From: Thermobaculum terrenum ATCC BAA-798
GTDB lineage: Bacteria > Chloroflexota > Chloroflexia > Thermobaculales > Thermobaculaceae
DNA: 64,000 bases
Direction of reading: 5' to 3'
Assembly (NCBI RefSeq): GCF_000025005.1
Contig: NC_013526.1
Coordinates: 434,001 to 498,000 of the forward strand
Both the position numbers and the translations under genes were made by a program. Numbering within the stretch: the first letter of the stretch is position 1; each line of letters begins with the position of its first letter. The notes under the pieces were generated by a model, which was not told where the DNA came from, ran no database searches, and was given only the letters and a program-made list of their open reading frames with translations. Below are positions 49,870-57,576 of this stretch, piece by piece.

Positions 49870-50847
49870 ATGAGCCGGTCGCTGTTGAGGTCGGTGCTGG
49901 TGTGTGCAGGCGGCGCCCTGCTGTTGGGGGTGCTGATCTGGCAGGCGGTGCGCGTGGGCGGAGCCCCGGATCCCACGGCCAGGGGGATCTCTCCCATGAC
50001 TGCGATGATGGACACCGCCGTGCTGGTCTACAGGGAGGGGCTGGAGTGCATCCTGGTACTATCGGCGATAGTGGCGGGCCTGGTGCGCACCAAGCGCACC
50101 TACTGGCGACCCATAGCTAGCGGTGCCGGGTTGGCGATCGGCGCCACCCTGATCACCTGGTTCGTGCTGGTAGGCATCTTGAACCTCATCAGCGGGACCA
50201 CCTCCGAGCTCAACATCCAGGCGGCCACGGGGCTGCTGGCCATCGTGGTGCTGTTGATCATCATGAACTGGTTCTTCCACAAGATCTACTGGACTGGCTG
50301 GATATCCCTGCACAACCGCAGGAAGAAGGAGCTCATCAACACCATGGAGAGCTCCCGGGCTGATTCCGCCCGGTCCCTTGCGTACCGGGGGCTGATCCTG
50401 CTGGGCTTCACCTCGGTGTACCGTGAGGGGTTCGAGGTGGACCTCTTCCTGCAGAACATCCGGCTGCAGGTGGGCAGCACCAGGGTGGTCCTGGCCGCGG
50501 CCATCGCGCTGGTGCTGGTGGCGGTCACGGGCTATTTCACCTTCGTGGCCCACCAGCGGCTGCCCTACAAGAAGATGCTAGTGTTCACGGGCATCATGCT
50601 CGGCGCGGTGCTCGAGATCATGGTGGGTGAGCAGGTCAACGAGATGCAGCTGGCTGGCTGGCTGCCGGTGCACACCTTCCCCCTGCACATCCCCGACTGG
50701 ATGGGGATATGGTTCTCCCTGTTCAACAACTGGGAGACGGTGATCGCCCAGGTGCTAGCCGCCGTCCTGGTCATAGGCTCCTTCTACGCGGCGCGCCGGG
50801 ACACCCGCAAACCGCGCGCTGCCTCTCCTGCCGTCTCCGCCTACTAG
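49870..50847 (+). CDS. FTR1-family high-affinity iron permease
   Basis: The 325-residue protein has about seven hydrophobic spans and two REGXE motifs, REGLE (residues 55-59) and REGFE (185-189), each in a membrane segment. In FTR1/EfeU proteins these acidic motifs move iron. It has a ribosome binding site CTGGAGG upstream of ATG 49870 and a DtxR-like box near the promoter. No EfeO, EfeB or multicopper oxidase partner lies next to it, so the iron donor is not known. Confidence 0.9.
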   Translation: MSRSLLRSVLVCAGGALLLGVLIWQAVRVGGAPDPTARGISPMTAMMDTAVLVYREGLECILVLSAIVAGLVRTKRTYWRPIASGAGLAIGATLITWFVLVGILNLISGTTSELNIQAATGLLAIVVLLIIMNWFFHKIYWTGWISLHNRRKKELINTMESSRADSARSLAYRGLILLGFTSVYREGFEVDLFLQNIRLQVGSTRVVLAAAIALVLVAVTGYFTFVAHQRLPYKKMLVFTGIMLGAVLEIMVGEQVNEMQLAGWLPVHTFPLHIPDWMGIWFSLFNNWETVIAQVLAAVLVIGSFYAARRDTRKPRAASPAVSAY

Positions 50848-50862
50848 ATCCATCACCACCCA

Positions 50863-50886
50863 GCCCTCTCGGATCACCGGGAGGGC
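50863..50886 (+). terminator. Terminator after the iron permease
   Basis: A 10-bp inverted repeat with one G-T wobble (50863-50872 and 50877-50886) is followed by CGCTTTTA. It is 16 bp after the stop. Confidence 0.7.
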
Positions 50887-50934
50887 ACACCGCTTTTAGG
50901 ACCAAAATTGAGGCCATGAGTATCACTACATGTG

Positions 50935-50963
50935 TTGATAAAAAACCTGCTGCCCTTTAGAAT
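50935..50963 (+). promoter_or_regulatory. Promoter of the Excalibur-domain gene
   Basis: TTGATA (50935-50940) and TAGAAT (50958-50963) are spaced by exactly 17 bp. The start codon is about 57 bp downstream. Confidence 0.65.
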
Positions 50964-51019
50964 GGGTGGGTAAGGGAGTGGACGGGCACCCTGCGATCGT
51001 AGGCTAGGTATAGAAGGAG

Positions 51020-51406
51020 GTGCTTCGCAGGTTCCTATCCCTGATAGCTGTGCTGGCGCTCCTGCTCTTGCCCCTATCGCTTGCTGGGGCGCAGGAGGAC
51101 CACAACTGCAGCGACTTCCGCTCGCAGCAGGAGGCCCAGCAGTACTTCGACAGCCACGGGTACAGCGCGACCAACGATCCCGAGCGTCTGGATGCCGATA
51201 ACGACGGCATAGCGTGCGAGCAGCTGGGCAGCGGTACGTACGAGGACCACATGCCGGTGACGGCCCCCGCCGTGCCCAGCGGGATGGGCAACACCGGCGG
51301 TGGTGGCATGGTCTCGGGCGAGGCCCAACCGCCCATAGCCCCTATCGCAGGGCTGTTGCTGGCAGCGTCCCTCCTTGCCTTAGGGGTGCGCGTGGCCAGG
51401 CGATAG
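51020..51406 (+). CDS. Secreted Excalibur-domain protein with C-terminal membrane segment
   Basis: The 128-residue protein has a signal peptide (RFLSLIAVLALLLLPLSLAGAQ), an Excalibur calcium-binding motif (YSATNDPERLDADNDGIACEQL, with DADNDGIACE) and a final hydrophobic span (PIAPIAGLLLAASLLALGVRVARR) with basic tail. Excalibur domains are extracellular and Ca2+-binding. The frame starts at GTG 51020, but AAGGAGG directly abuts it, so the true start may be a rarer codon a few residues later. The C-terminal span suggests membrane or cell-surface attachment. Confidence 0.8.
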   Translation: MLRRFLSLIAVLALLLLPLSLAGAQEDHNCSDFRSQQEAQQYFDSHGYSATNDPERLDADNDGIACEQLGSGTYEDHMPVTAPAVPSGMGNTGGGGMVSGEAQPPIAPIAGLLLAASLLALGVRVARR

Positions 51407-51459
51407 GTAGATGCGGGGTGCCCGTCCCCCCTTGCCCCTGACGTACCCCCCGACGATAG

Positions 51460-51477
51460 TACCATCCGGCTATGGTA
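51460..51477 (+). promoter_or_regulatory. Small inverted repeat before the LPDTG-protein gene
   Basis: TACCAT (51460-51465) and ATGGTA (51472-51477) form a 6-bp inverted repeat with a CCGGCT centre. A TATATA at 51497-51502 is nearby. Support for a promoter is weak. Confidence 0.25.
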
Positions 51478-51532
51478 ACCGTTCCACCCATTGCTGTATA
51501 TAAGGGGTAGGAAATGATTGGAGGGTACGGAC

Positions 51533-52051
51533 ATGTCACCTTTGAGGCTCATCTTATCCCTGTGGCTCGTGATCGCCTTGCTCCCTGCCTCGGCGCGCGC
51601 CGTCGAGGGTCCCCAGTCGCAGGCGGGCACCGTCACCAAGACCTTCAGGCTGACGCTCTACGGCCGGGTGCCCCGTGGACAGAGCTTCTACGTGCGCTGG
51701 CGGGCTGTGGGCTCCTCGCGCGTGCACCTGCGCTACCTGTGCGGCATGCCCCCCGAGGCCGCGGGCAGCGTCTCCGATCCCTGCGCTGCCGGGCGCACCT
51801 ACTCAGCGCACTTCGTGCTGCCCAGGGGCACGAGGATACGCTACGCTTACGTGCGGGTGGATCCGTCCCACGGGGTGCAGGACTGGTTCCACACGGGCAC
51901 CGAGACCCTGACGGCGAGCATGGTCAACACCGCCTGGTACAGGTACGGTGAGGGCTCCCAGGGCCGGCACGAGCAGCCCGCCTCGTCGGGTGAGTCCCAG
52001 GTAACCATCCCCTCGGCCCTGCCCGACACCGGCGCCGGCGGAGCCAGGTGA
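51533..52051 (+). CDS. Secreted protein of unknown function ending in LPDTG
   Basis: The 172-residue protein has a signal peptide (PLRLILSLWLVIALLPASARA). The mature region is beta-rich (TFRLTLYGRVPRGQSFYVRWRAV, TYSAHFVLPRGTRIRYAYVRV) with two Cys residues (residues about 65 and 80), so a secreted Ig-like or beta-sandwich domain is likely. The last residues SALPDTGAGGAR contain an LPXTG-like motif but no hydrophobic span or long basic tail follows, so it is not a standard sortase substrate. ATG 51533 is 8 bp after GGAGGGT. I do not recognise the family. Confidence 0.65.
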   Translation: MSPLRLILSLWLVIALLPASARAVEGPQSQAGTVTKTFRLTLYGRVPRGQSFYVRWRAVGSSRVHLRYLCGMPPEAAGSVSDPCAAGRTYSAHFVLPRGTRIRYAYVRVDPSHGVQDWFHTGTETLTASMVNTAWYRYGEGSQGRHEQPASSGESQVTIPSALPDTGAGGAR

Positions 52052-52101
52052 TGGCCCTGCCAGGAGAAATGCCCTCAACCGGACGGAACTATAGGGCCGC
52101 C

Positions 52102-52129
52102 TTGTGCGTATTACTACCAGGAGTATAAT
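52102..52129 (+). promoter_or_regulatory. Promoter of the tandem tatA genes
   Basis: TTGTGC (52102-52107) and a perfect TATAAT (52124-52129) are spaced by 16 bp. The first start codon is 33 bp downstream. Confidence 0.55.
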
Positions 52130-52161
52130 AACGCAGAGGCTTTCTTGGGAGGAAGAGATCG

Positions 52162-52425
52162 ATGTTTGACCTGGGAGTTCCTGAGCTGATCATCATCCTG
52201 CTGGTCGTAGTGATGATCTTCGGGGTGGGCAAGCTGCCCGAGGTGGGTGCTGGATTGGGCAAGGGCATCCGCGAGTTCAAGGACGCTCTCACCGGTCGCT
52301 CCGACGATAGAGCGGAGATAGCCGCAAGGAGCCGTGCCTCGTCGGAGCCGGCGGCAACTCAGGCGGACGCTCCCTCCGAGGGGCGGGCGGAGACCGCCTC
52401 CAAAGAGGAAGCCAGAGTGGAATAG
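52162..52425 (+). CDS. tatA: TatA/TatE-type twin-arginine translocase subunit
   Basis: The 87-residue protein has the TatA layout: a short N-terminal membrane span ([17 protein letters not shown]), [21 protein letters not shown] (the amphipathic helix with FG motif) and a charged tail. TatA multimers form the pore that passes folded proteins with twin-arginine signals. ATG 52162 follows GGGAGGAAG. A second tatA paralogue starts 15 bp after its stop. No tatC gene is present in this window. Confidence 0.93.
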   Translation: MFDLGVPELIIILLVVVMIFGVGKLPEVGAGLGKGIREFKDALTGRSDDRAEIAARSRASSEPAATQADAPSEGRAETASKEEARVE

Positions 52426-52440
52426 CTAGGAGGAATCGTC

Positions 52441-52725
52441 GTGTTTGATCTTGGGGTACCGGAACTACTCATCATCCTCGTGGTGGCCATGCTCATCTTC
52501 GGGGTGGGCAAGCTGCCCGAGATAGGCGCTAGCCTCGGCAGGAGCATCCGTGAGTTCAAGGACACCGTATCGGGCATCACGGAGATGCCCGAGGAGGAAG
52601 ACAGGTCACGGCCCGCCCTCGCGGACAGCGTCAAGCAGAAGGTAGAGGAGAAGGTCACCGAGGTAAAGGACGCCGTCAAGGAGGGCGTGGAGGCGGCCAA
52701 GGAGGAGGCCAGCAAGACCTCCTAA
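52441..52725 (+). CDS. tatA: Second TatA/TatE-type subunit (paralogue)
   Basis: The 94-residue protein has the same pattern as the gene before it: [42 protein letters not shown], then a Lys/Glu-rich tail (VKQKVEEKVTEVKDAVKEGVEAAKEEASK) that is coiled-coil-like. The start is GTG 52441 with AGGAG upstream. N-terminal halves of the two are nearly the same and the tails differ, which suggests tandem duplication and divergence. Several Tat-like lipoprotein signals in this window would use it. Confidence 0.92.
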   Translation: MFDLGVPELLIILVVAMLIFGVGKLPEIGASLGRSIREFKDTVSGITEMPEEEDRSRPALADSVKQKVEEKVTEVKDAVKEGVEAAKEEASKTS

Positions 52726-52836
52726 TCCCCCTGCGTATCCACCCGCCGCATGGCGGCCTCTGTTTCCTGTCCCATCCTGCCCCGCTAGCTCGACCCGCGA
52801 GCCGGTGCGATGGGCAGCGGGGCTACACCCAAATCC

Positions 52837-52865
52837 GGCCGTGCCAGGACATCGAGGGCACGGCC
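52837..52865 (+). terminator. Hairpin downstream of the tatA pair
   Basis: A 9-bp perfect inverted repeat (GGCCGTGCC at 52837-52845 and GGCACGGCC at 52857-52865) lies between the tatA genes and the next gene. A small CCGCC/GGCGG hairpin at 52743-52756 is nearer to the stop. Confidence 0.55.
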
Positions 52866-52942
52866 AGACCCTCCTTCAGGCTCTGTACCCTTGGGGCGAG
52901 CGTTGGCGTAAAATAGAGGCATCACGTGTGGAGGTGGCCTCT

Positions 52943-53503
52943 ATGAGCTCGGGCTGGGTGCATAAGGACTGGCGCCCCGGGGCGGGCACGCAGGTGCTCT
53001 GGACGCTGTGCTCGCTCCTGCTGCTGGCCCTGGGGGTGCTGGGCTTCGGTGTGCTCTACCTGGTATCTCGCCAGCAGCTGGAGCTCTCCCTGGGGATCGA
53101 GGATGCCTGGAAGCTGCTCGTGATGCTGGCCATCACGGCGGGGCTGCTGGTCGCGCACGAGCTCGTCCACGGCCTCGTGATGCGCCTGCTGGGAGCGCGC
53201 CCTAAGTACGGGGCCGGCGTGCTCTCGGGCGGCATACCTTACCTCTACGCCACCGCCCACGGGCACAAGTTCACCAAGGGACAGTACCTCTCCGTGGCGC
53301 TCGCCCCGATGGTCCTCATCTCCCTGGTGGGCGCGCCGCTGGTGGCCTGGGCGAGCTTTGGGAGCTGGCTGATCCTGCCGCTGGCGATCCATCTCTCGGG
53401 CTGCGTGGGAGATCTGTGGATCGCTGGCCTGGTGCTCCTCCAGCCCCCGGGAGCGTTGATCGAGGACAGGGTGACGGGCATACGCGTCTGGCCCCCCACC
53501 TAG
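52943..53503 (+). CDS. DUF3267 membrane metalloprotease-like protein
   Basis: The 186-residue protein has about four hydrophobic spans and an HEXXH zinc motif in HELVHG (His72, Glu73, His76), as in the DUF3267 and site-2-like families. The Asp/Asn third ligand region is not obvious; LSGCVGDLWIAG near residue 155 has Asp161 and may supply it, as in family members. ATG 52943 follows GGAGGTGG by 6 bp. The function is unknown but a role in membrane-protein or peptide cleavage is plausible. The stop codon overlaps the stop of the convergent rhamnosidase gene. Confidence 0.82.
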   Translation: MSSGWVHKDWRPGAGTQVLWTLCSLLLLALGVLGFGVLYLVSRQQLELSLGIEDAWKLLVMLAITAGLLVAHELVHGLVMRLLGARPKYGAGVLSGGIPYLYATAHGHKFTKGQYLSVALAPMVLISLVGAPLVAWASFGSWLILPLAIHLSGCVGDLWIAGLVLLQPPGALIEDRVTGIRVWPPT

Positions 53504-55890
53504 CCTTGGGCGCGGGGCAGCACCACGTCGGTCTCCTCCCCCGGCCTCAGAGGCACCCGCCTGCTGCCCCAGCAGAACACCCCAGGCACCGCCTCCGGCA
53601 GGCGCACCCTCGCCCTTATCTGCTCCTCGTCGACCTCCATCGCTACCCAGACATCGCCCCTGGGATGGACCAGCCTGCCCTCCAGGCGTCGCAGCGCCGC
53701 GGGCTGAGGCGCGATCTCGACTGCTGAGAACCCCAGCCCCGCCGGCCTGATGCCCAGGAAGGTGGCGAAGAGGTGGTACAGTGGGTGCGCGCCCCAGGCG
53801 TGGCAGTCCGAGCGCGTGGGCTCGGGCGCCTCGATGGTGGTGCGCAGCCCCTTGTCGACCAGCTCGCGCCACAGCCCTAGCCTGGCCAACAGGACGTCCA
53901 CCCTGCCCAGCTTGCGGCAGGCCTCGAACAGGTAGTGGGAGAAGTAGATGGTCGTGCGCGCGATATCCCGGGCCTCTAGGAGGCTCCTGCCCACCTGCTC
54001 CTCGATGGCCGGAGGCAGGAGGCCGCTGAGGATCGCCAGGCACTGGGTGTGCTCCGAGAACCTCTGGCAAGCGGTGTCGTCCGCCATGAGCCCCCGGGAG
54101 GGCACCCAGAAAGCCCGCAGCGCTGCGTCGGCGATCTCTCGGGCGCGGGCACCGAAGTGCTCGGCCATCTGCGGGTTGCCCAGCGCGCGCTCCAGGTCCG
54201 CTACCATGCGGGTGACCAGCGCCAGGTGCCAGTTGAGGAGCCCGCTCCTGCCCCACTCGCCCTCCGGGGGGATGCCCGCGGGCCACTCGGGCACCCAGTC
54301 GGTCACGTTCCAGCCCTCCGGGGACTCCAGGAGGCCGTCGCTGCCCCGCCAGCGCTCGAAGGCCTCCATGGTGGCGCGGACCCCCGGCATCAGCTCCCGC
54401 ACGTACTCCGTGCCCGGTCGCCAGTAGGCGTAGTCGCACACCATGGCGACCCACCACAGCGCGAACGGCGCGATGATCTGGCGCACGCGGCTGGGGTAGC
54501 GCGCCTGGGTGAGCCCGGACGCCAGCCTGGAGGCGTCGAACATCCGCAGGGCCTTGCGGGGCAGGCGATCGTCCCTGGTCATCACGTAGGTCACTAGCGC
54601 CTCCAGGCGCGTATCGCCCGCGTACATCAGCTGCTCGTAGTAGGGGCAGTCCATGTAGGTCTCGTGGGAGCACATCTGCATCGCCCGCACCATCAGGGGG
54701 ATGGTGGCGTCCAGGTCGGGATCGCCCGTCGCGATGGCGCTCTCCATCTCCAGGGGGTAGCGCGTCTCCCGCAGCCGCAGGCTTGCCACCGTGAGCGGCG
54801 AGTCGGCCGTGCGCACGAGCAGCTCCAGGTACCTGCCGGCCTGCCACCAGAGCGTGTCGAACCTGCGGGAGTCGCCGCCATCGGGCAGGAAGACGTCTCC
54901 CACACCCCGGAAGTACTTGCCCTCGATGGCGTCGCGGTCCCCCTTATGGCGCCCACGGCCGTCCTCGTAGAGCGACTCCGCCCAGTGCAGGCGCACGGCG
55001 CCACCCTCCCCGCCGCTCGTGACTAGCTCGGGATAGGCGCAGTAGTAGTCCTCCAGGTCTATGATGACCCTTCTGGTGGTGTGCGGGGGCACGGTGACGC
55101 TGCTCCTCCCCTCGAGCATCGCCTGCCACTCGGGCTCGTCCAGCGCCTGCTCGGCCCGTATGGGCAGGCTGGACACCTCCTCGGACGAGGGAGCCGATAC
55201 GTGCCGCACCCGGCCGACCCTGATGGGGACCTCCAGCATCGCGGGCAGCGTGGCCGGGCGCAGCAGGTGCTGGGGAGGCGCCTCCAGCGCCATCAACCTG
55301 CCCACGGCGCGCTCGACGACCTCCACGGGCTCCCACCCATCGCCCTCGCCACGCTCGACCCCCCAGGGAAACTGGGCCGCGCTCAGCGCTATGTTGCCGC
55401 CGGTGCCCCAGGCGGGTGACGGATTGACCCAGGAGTAGCCCTCGAGCCTTTTGGCCTCCCAGGGGGCGATCCCGGTGCTCAGGGCCTCGGTCAGCGGGGG
55501 CTCGGCCGCCAGGAGGAAGCCGTGCCTCACGGACAGCTGGGCGTAGGGCGCCAGGGGGCCAAGCGACCACACCCTGGCTACCAGGGTGTGAGGGCCAGCG
55601 GGCAACTCCAGCTCGTAGGTCTCGTAGAACCAGTGGTCGGCGTCGCCCCGCTCGCTGCCCCGGCCGACGCGCTCGCTATCCAGGAAGAGCTCGTAGCGCT
55701 CGTCGGCGGTCACGTGCAGGGTCGCCGTGGCCGCCTGGGGGAGGACGAAGGCCAGTCGGTAGGCCACCACGTACGGCGGCGACGGCAGCCGTCGGGCCGC
55801 GACCCAGCTGGCGGGCCACTGCCCGCGCTGGTCCCAGGGGATGCCTGGGTCGTTGCGGGTGAACGGGTCCTGGGCAATGATCTTGCGCAT
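53500..55890 (-). CDS. GH78 alpha-L-rhamnosidase-like protein
   Basis: The 796-residue protein has the GH78 modular layout. Beta-sandwich domains fill the first half (VTADERYELFLDSERVGRG carbohydrate-binding pattern near residues 60-80; WWQAGRYLELLVRT near 385). An (alpha/alpha)6 barrel follows, with HETYMDCPYYEQLMYAGDTRLEALVTYVMTRDDRL, the position of the catalytic DCPxxE-GD motif, and a C-terminal beta-sandwich. The Arg-rich RdE of classic GH78 is replaced by YYEQ, as in one common subgroup. It lacks a signal peptide. AAGGAG precedes ATG 55890. It removes rhamnose or a similar deoxysugar. Confidence 0.83.
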   Translation of the reverse strand: MRKIIAQDPFTRNDPGIPWDQRGQWPASWVAARRLPSPPYVVAYRLAFVLPQAATATLHVTADERYELFLDSERVGRGSERGDADHWFYETYELELPAGPHTLVARVWSLGPLAPYAQLSVRHGFLLAAEPPLTEALSTGIAPWEAKRLEGYSWVNPSPAWGTGGNIALSAAQFPWGVERGEGDGWEPVEVVERAVGRLMALEAPPQHLLRPATLPAMLEVPIRVGRVRHVSAPSSEEVSSLPIRAEQALDEPEWQAMLEGRSSVTVPPHTTRRVIIDLEDYYCAYPELVTSGGEGGAVRLHWAESLYEDGRGRHKGDRDAIEGKYFRGVGDVFLPDGGDSRRFDTLWWQAGRYLELLVRTADSPLTVASLRLRETRYPLEMESAIATGDPDLDATIPLMVRAMQMCSHETYMDCPYYEQLMYAGDTRLEALVTYVMTRDDRLPRKALRMFDASRLASGLTQARYPSRVRQIIAPFALWWVAMVCDYAYWRPGTEYVRELMPGVRATMEAFERWRGSDGLLESPEGWNVTDWVPEWPAGIPPEGEWGRSGLLNWHLALVTRMVADLERALGNPQMAEHFGARAREIADAALRAFWVPSRGLMADDTACQRFSEHTQCLAILSGLLPPAIEEQVGRSLLEARDIARTTIYFSHYLFEACRKLGRVDVLLARLGLWRELVDKGLRTTIEAPEPTRSDCHAWGAHPLYHLFATFLGIRPAGLGFSAVEIAPQPAALRRLEGRLVHPRGDVWVAMEVDEEQIRARVRLPEAVPGVFCWGSRRVPLRPGEETDVVLPRAQG

Positions 55891-55962
55891 GCCAAACTCC
55901 TTGTGGTGTACTATCTGCTTGCAACGTCTGCATGATAAACCATTCAAGGAGGGCGAGGCTAC

Positions 55963-56265
55963 ATGGCAGCTTACGTGATCGGCATCGTGCGCATCCGAGA
56001 TCCCGAGAGGTACATGCAGGAGTACGTGCCCCTCTCGGGGCCGTCGGTGGAGCAGTACGGTGGCAGGTTCCTGGCGAGGGGCGGGGCCCACGAGGTGCTG
56101 GAGGGGGATCTGGGGGCCGACCGCGTGGTGATCATAGAGTTCGACGACGTGGAGGCTGCCCAGAGGTGGTGGAGCTCCCCCGAGTACGAGGCCGCCAAGG
56201 CGAAGCGGCGAGGGGCCTCGGAGGCCAACTTCTTCCTGGTAGAGGGTGTGAGCAAACTGGGATAA
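55963..56265 (+). CDS. DUF1330 dimeric alpha-beta barrel protein
   Basis: The 100-residue protein has the DUF1330 pattern: AYVIGIVRIRDPERYMQEYVPLSGPSVEQYGGRFLARGGA, then RVVIIEFDDVEAAQRWWSSPEYEAAKAKRRGASEANFFLVEG. It forms a ferredoxin-like dimeric barrel in related proteins. The biological role is not known. It is divergent from the rhamnosidase gene with 72 bp between starts and is preceded by AAGGAGG. Confidence 0.85.
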   Translation: MAAYVIGIVRIRDPERYMQEYVPLSGPSVEQYGGRFLARGGAHEVLEGDLGADRVVIIEFDDVEAAQRWWSSPEYEAAKAKRRGASEANFFLVEGVSKLG

Positions 56266-56310
56266 TATAGGCTACAATTAACCTCTACCACCTTAGTCGG
56301 AGGCTAGGCG

Positions 56311-57576
56311 ATGGCTGCGGCGGGCCACAAGGTCTACACGGGCATATACCTCTCGCAGCTGCTGGGCAAGCCCATACGCGACGCCCAGGGAGCGCGCATC
56401 GCGCGCGTGCAGGACCTGGTGGTCAAGTTCGGCACCCACCCCCACCCGCCGGTGAGCGGCGTGGTGGCGCGCGCGGGCTCGCGAGAGTTCTTCATCGAGC
56501 GCTCGCAGATAGCCGAGATCTCCGATCAGGGGGTGAGGCTGAACACCTTCAAGGTCAACCTGCGGCCCTTCGAGCGCCGGGACGGCGAGGTGCTGCTTGG
56601 GAGGGACATCCTGGACAAGCAGCTGATAGACATCGACGGCCGCAAGGTGATCCGGGCCAACGACCTAGAGCTAGGTTACTTCGACGGCGACTACAGGCTG
56701 GTGGGGGTGGACGTCAGCCCGCAGGCGCTTCTGCGCCGCCTGGGCCCTGCCGCGCTCACCAGGAACCTCCGCGGCACTCGCGTGATCGACTGGGAGGACG
56801 TGGAGTCGTTCGCGACCGATGTGCCGATGGTGAGGTTGAGGGTCTCCCACGACAAGCTCTCGAAGCTGCACCCCGTGGACATAGCACACATCCTCGAGCA
56901 CCTCTCGCGGGAGCAGGCCAACGAGGTGCTCGAGGCCCTGAACGACGAGATCGCGGCCGATGCGGTGCAGGAGATGGACCCGGCGGACGCGGCCGACGTC
57001 ATGCAGGCGCTCGACAGCGACCGCGCCGCGGACATCCTGGAAGAGATGGATCCGGAGGACGCGGCCGACCTGCTGGCCGACCTGCCGAAGGAGCGGGCCG
57101 ACGAGCTCCTCGGGCTTATGGAGCCCAAGGAGTCCGAGGAGGTCCGCGAGCTGATGGCCTACAAGGAGGGCACCGCGGCGGGGCTGATGACCAACGACTT
57201 CGTGGCCCTGCCGGCTACCGTGAGCGTCGGGGAGGCTTTGGAGGCGCTGCGGCGGATGGAGCACGTCCCCAACCCCCTGTACCACATCTACCTGGTGGAC
57301 GACGAGGAGCGCTTGGCGGGAGTGGTGGCCCTGCGCGACCTGGTGATCTCCCCTCCCTCCACGCCGCTGGCGGAGATAGCCCAGAAGGAGGTGGCCCCGG
57401 CGCACCCGGACGACCCCGCGCCCGCGGTCGCCAAGAAGATGGCGGAGTACAACCTGCCCACCCTGCCCGTCGTGGACGATGCTGGCAAGCTGCTGGGCGT
57501 GGTGCTGTTCGATGACGCCATGGACCTGCTGATCCCCGAGGGCTGGCATCACAGGTTATCGCAGGTCTTCGGATGA
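56311..57576 (+). CDS. Soluble PRC-barrel/MgtE_N/CBS protein, partner of the NRAMP-like gene
   Basis: The 421-residue protein has no membrane spans. A PRC-barrel-like beta region occupies the first 150 residues. An MgtE N-terminal domain (about 180-285) has helical repeats with LHPVDIAHILEHLSREQANEVLEALNDEIAADAVQEMDPADAADVMQALDSDRAADILEEMDPEDAADLLADLPKERADELL. Two CBS domains follow (about 290-415; LPATVSVGEALEAL and LPTLPVVDDAGKLLGV). In MgtE this cytosolic part senses Mg2+ and gates the pore. The transporter domain of MgtE is absent; the next gene, overlapping by ATGA, encodes an NRAMP-like transporter, which it probably gates. Confidence 0.87.
   Translation: MAAAGHKVYTGIYLSQLLGKPIRDAQGARIARVQDLVVKFGTHPHPPVSGVVARAGSREFFIERSQIAEISDQGVRLNTFKVNLRPFERRDGEVLLGRDILDKQLIDIDGRKVIRANDLELGYFDGDYRLVGVDVSPQALLRRLGPAALTRNLRGTRVIDWEDVESFATDVPMVRLRVSHDKLSKLHPVDIAHILEHLSREQANEVLEALNDEIAADAVQEMDPADAADVMQALDSDRAADILEEMDPEDAADLLADLPKERADELLGLMEPKESEEVRELMAYKEGTAAGLMTNDFVALPATVSVGEALEALRRMEHVPNPLYHIYLVDDEERLAGVVALRDLVISPPSTPLAEIAQKEVAPAHPDDPAPAVAKKMAEYNLPTLPVVDDAGKLLGVVLFDDAMDLLIPEGWHHRLSQVFG

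Noticed and set aside
51990-52051. LPDTG as a sortase signal
   Set aside because: No hydrophobic span or basic tail follows in any frame.
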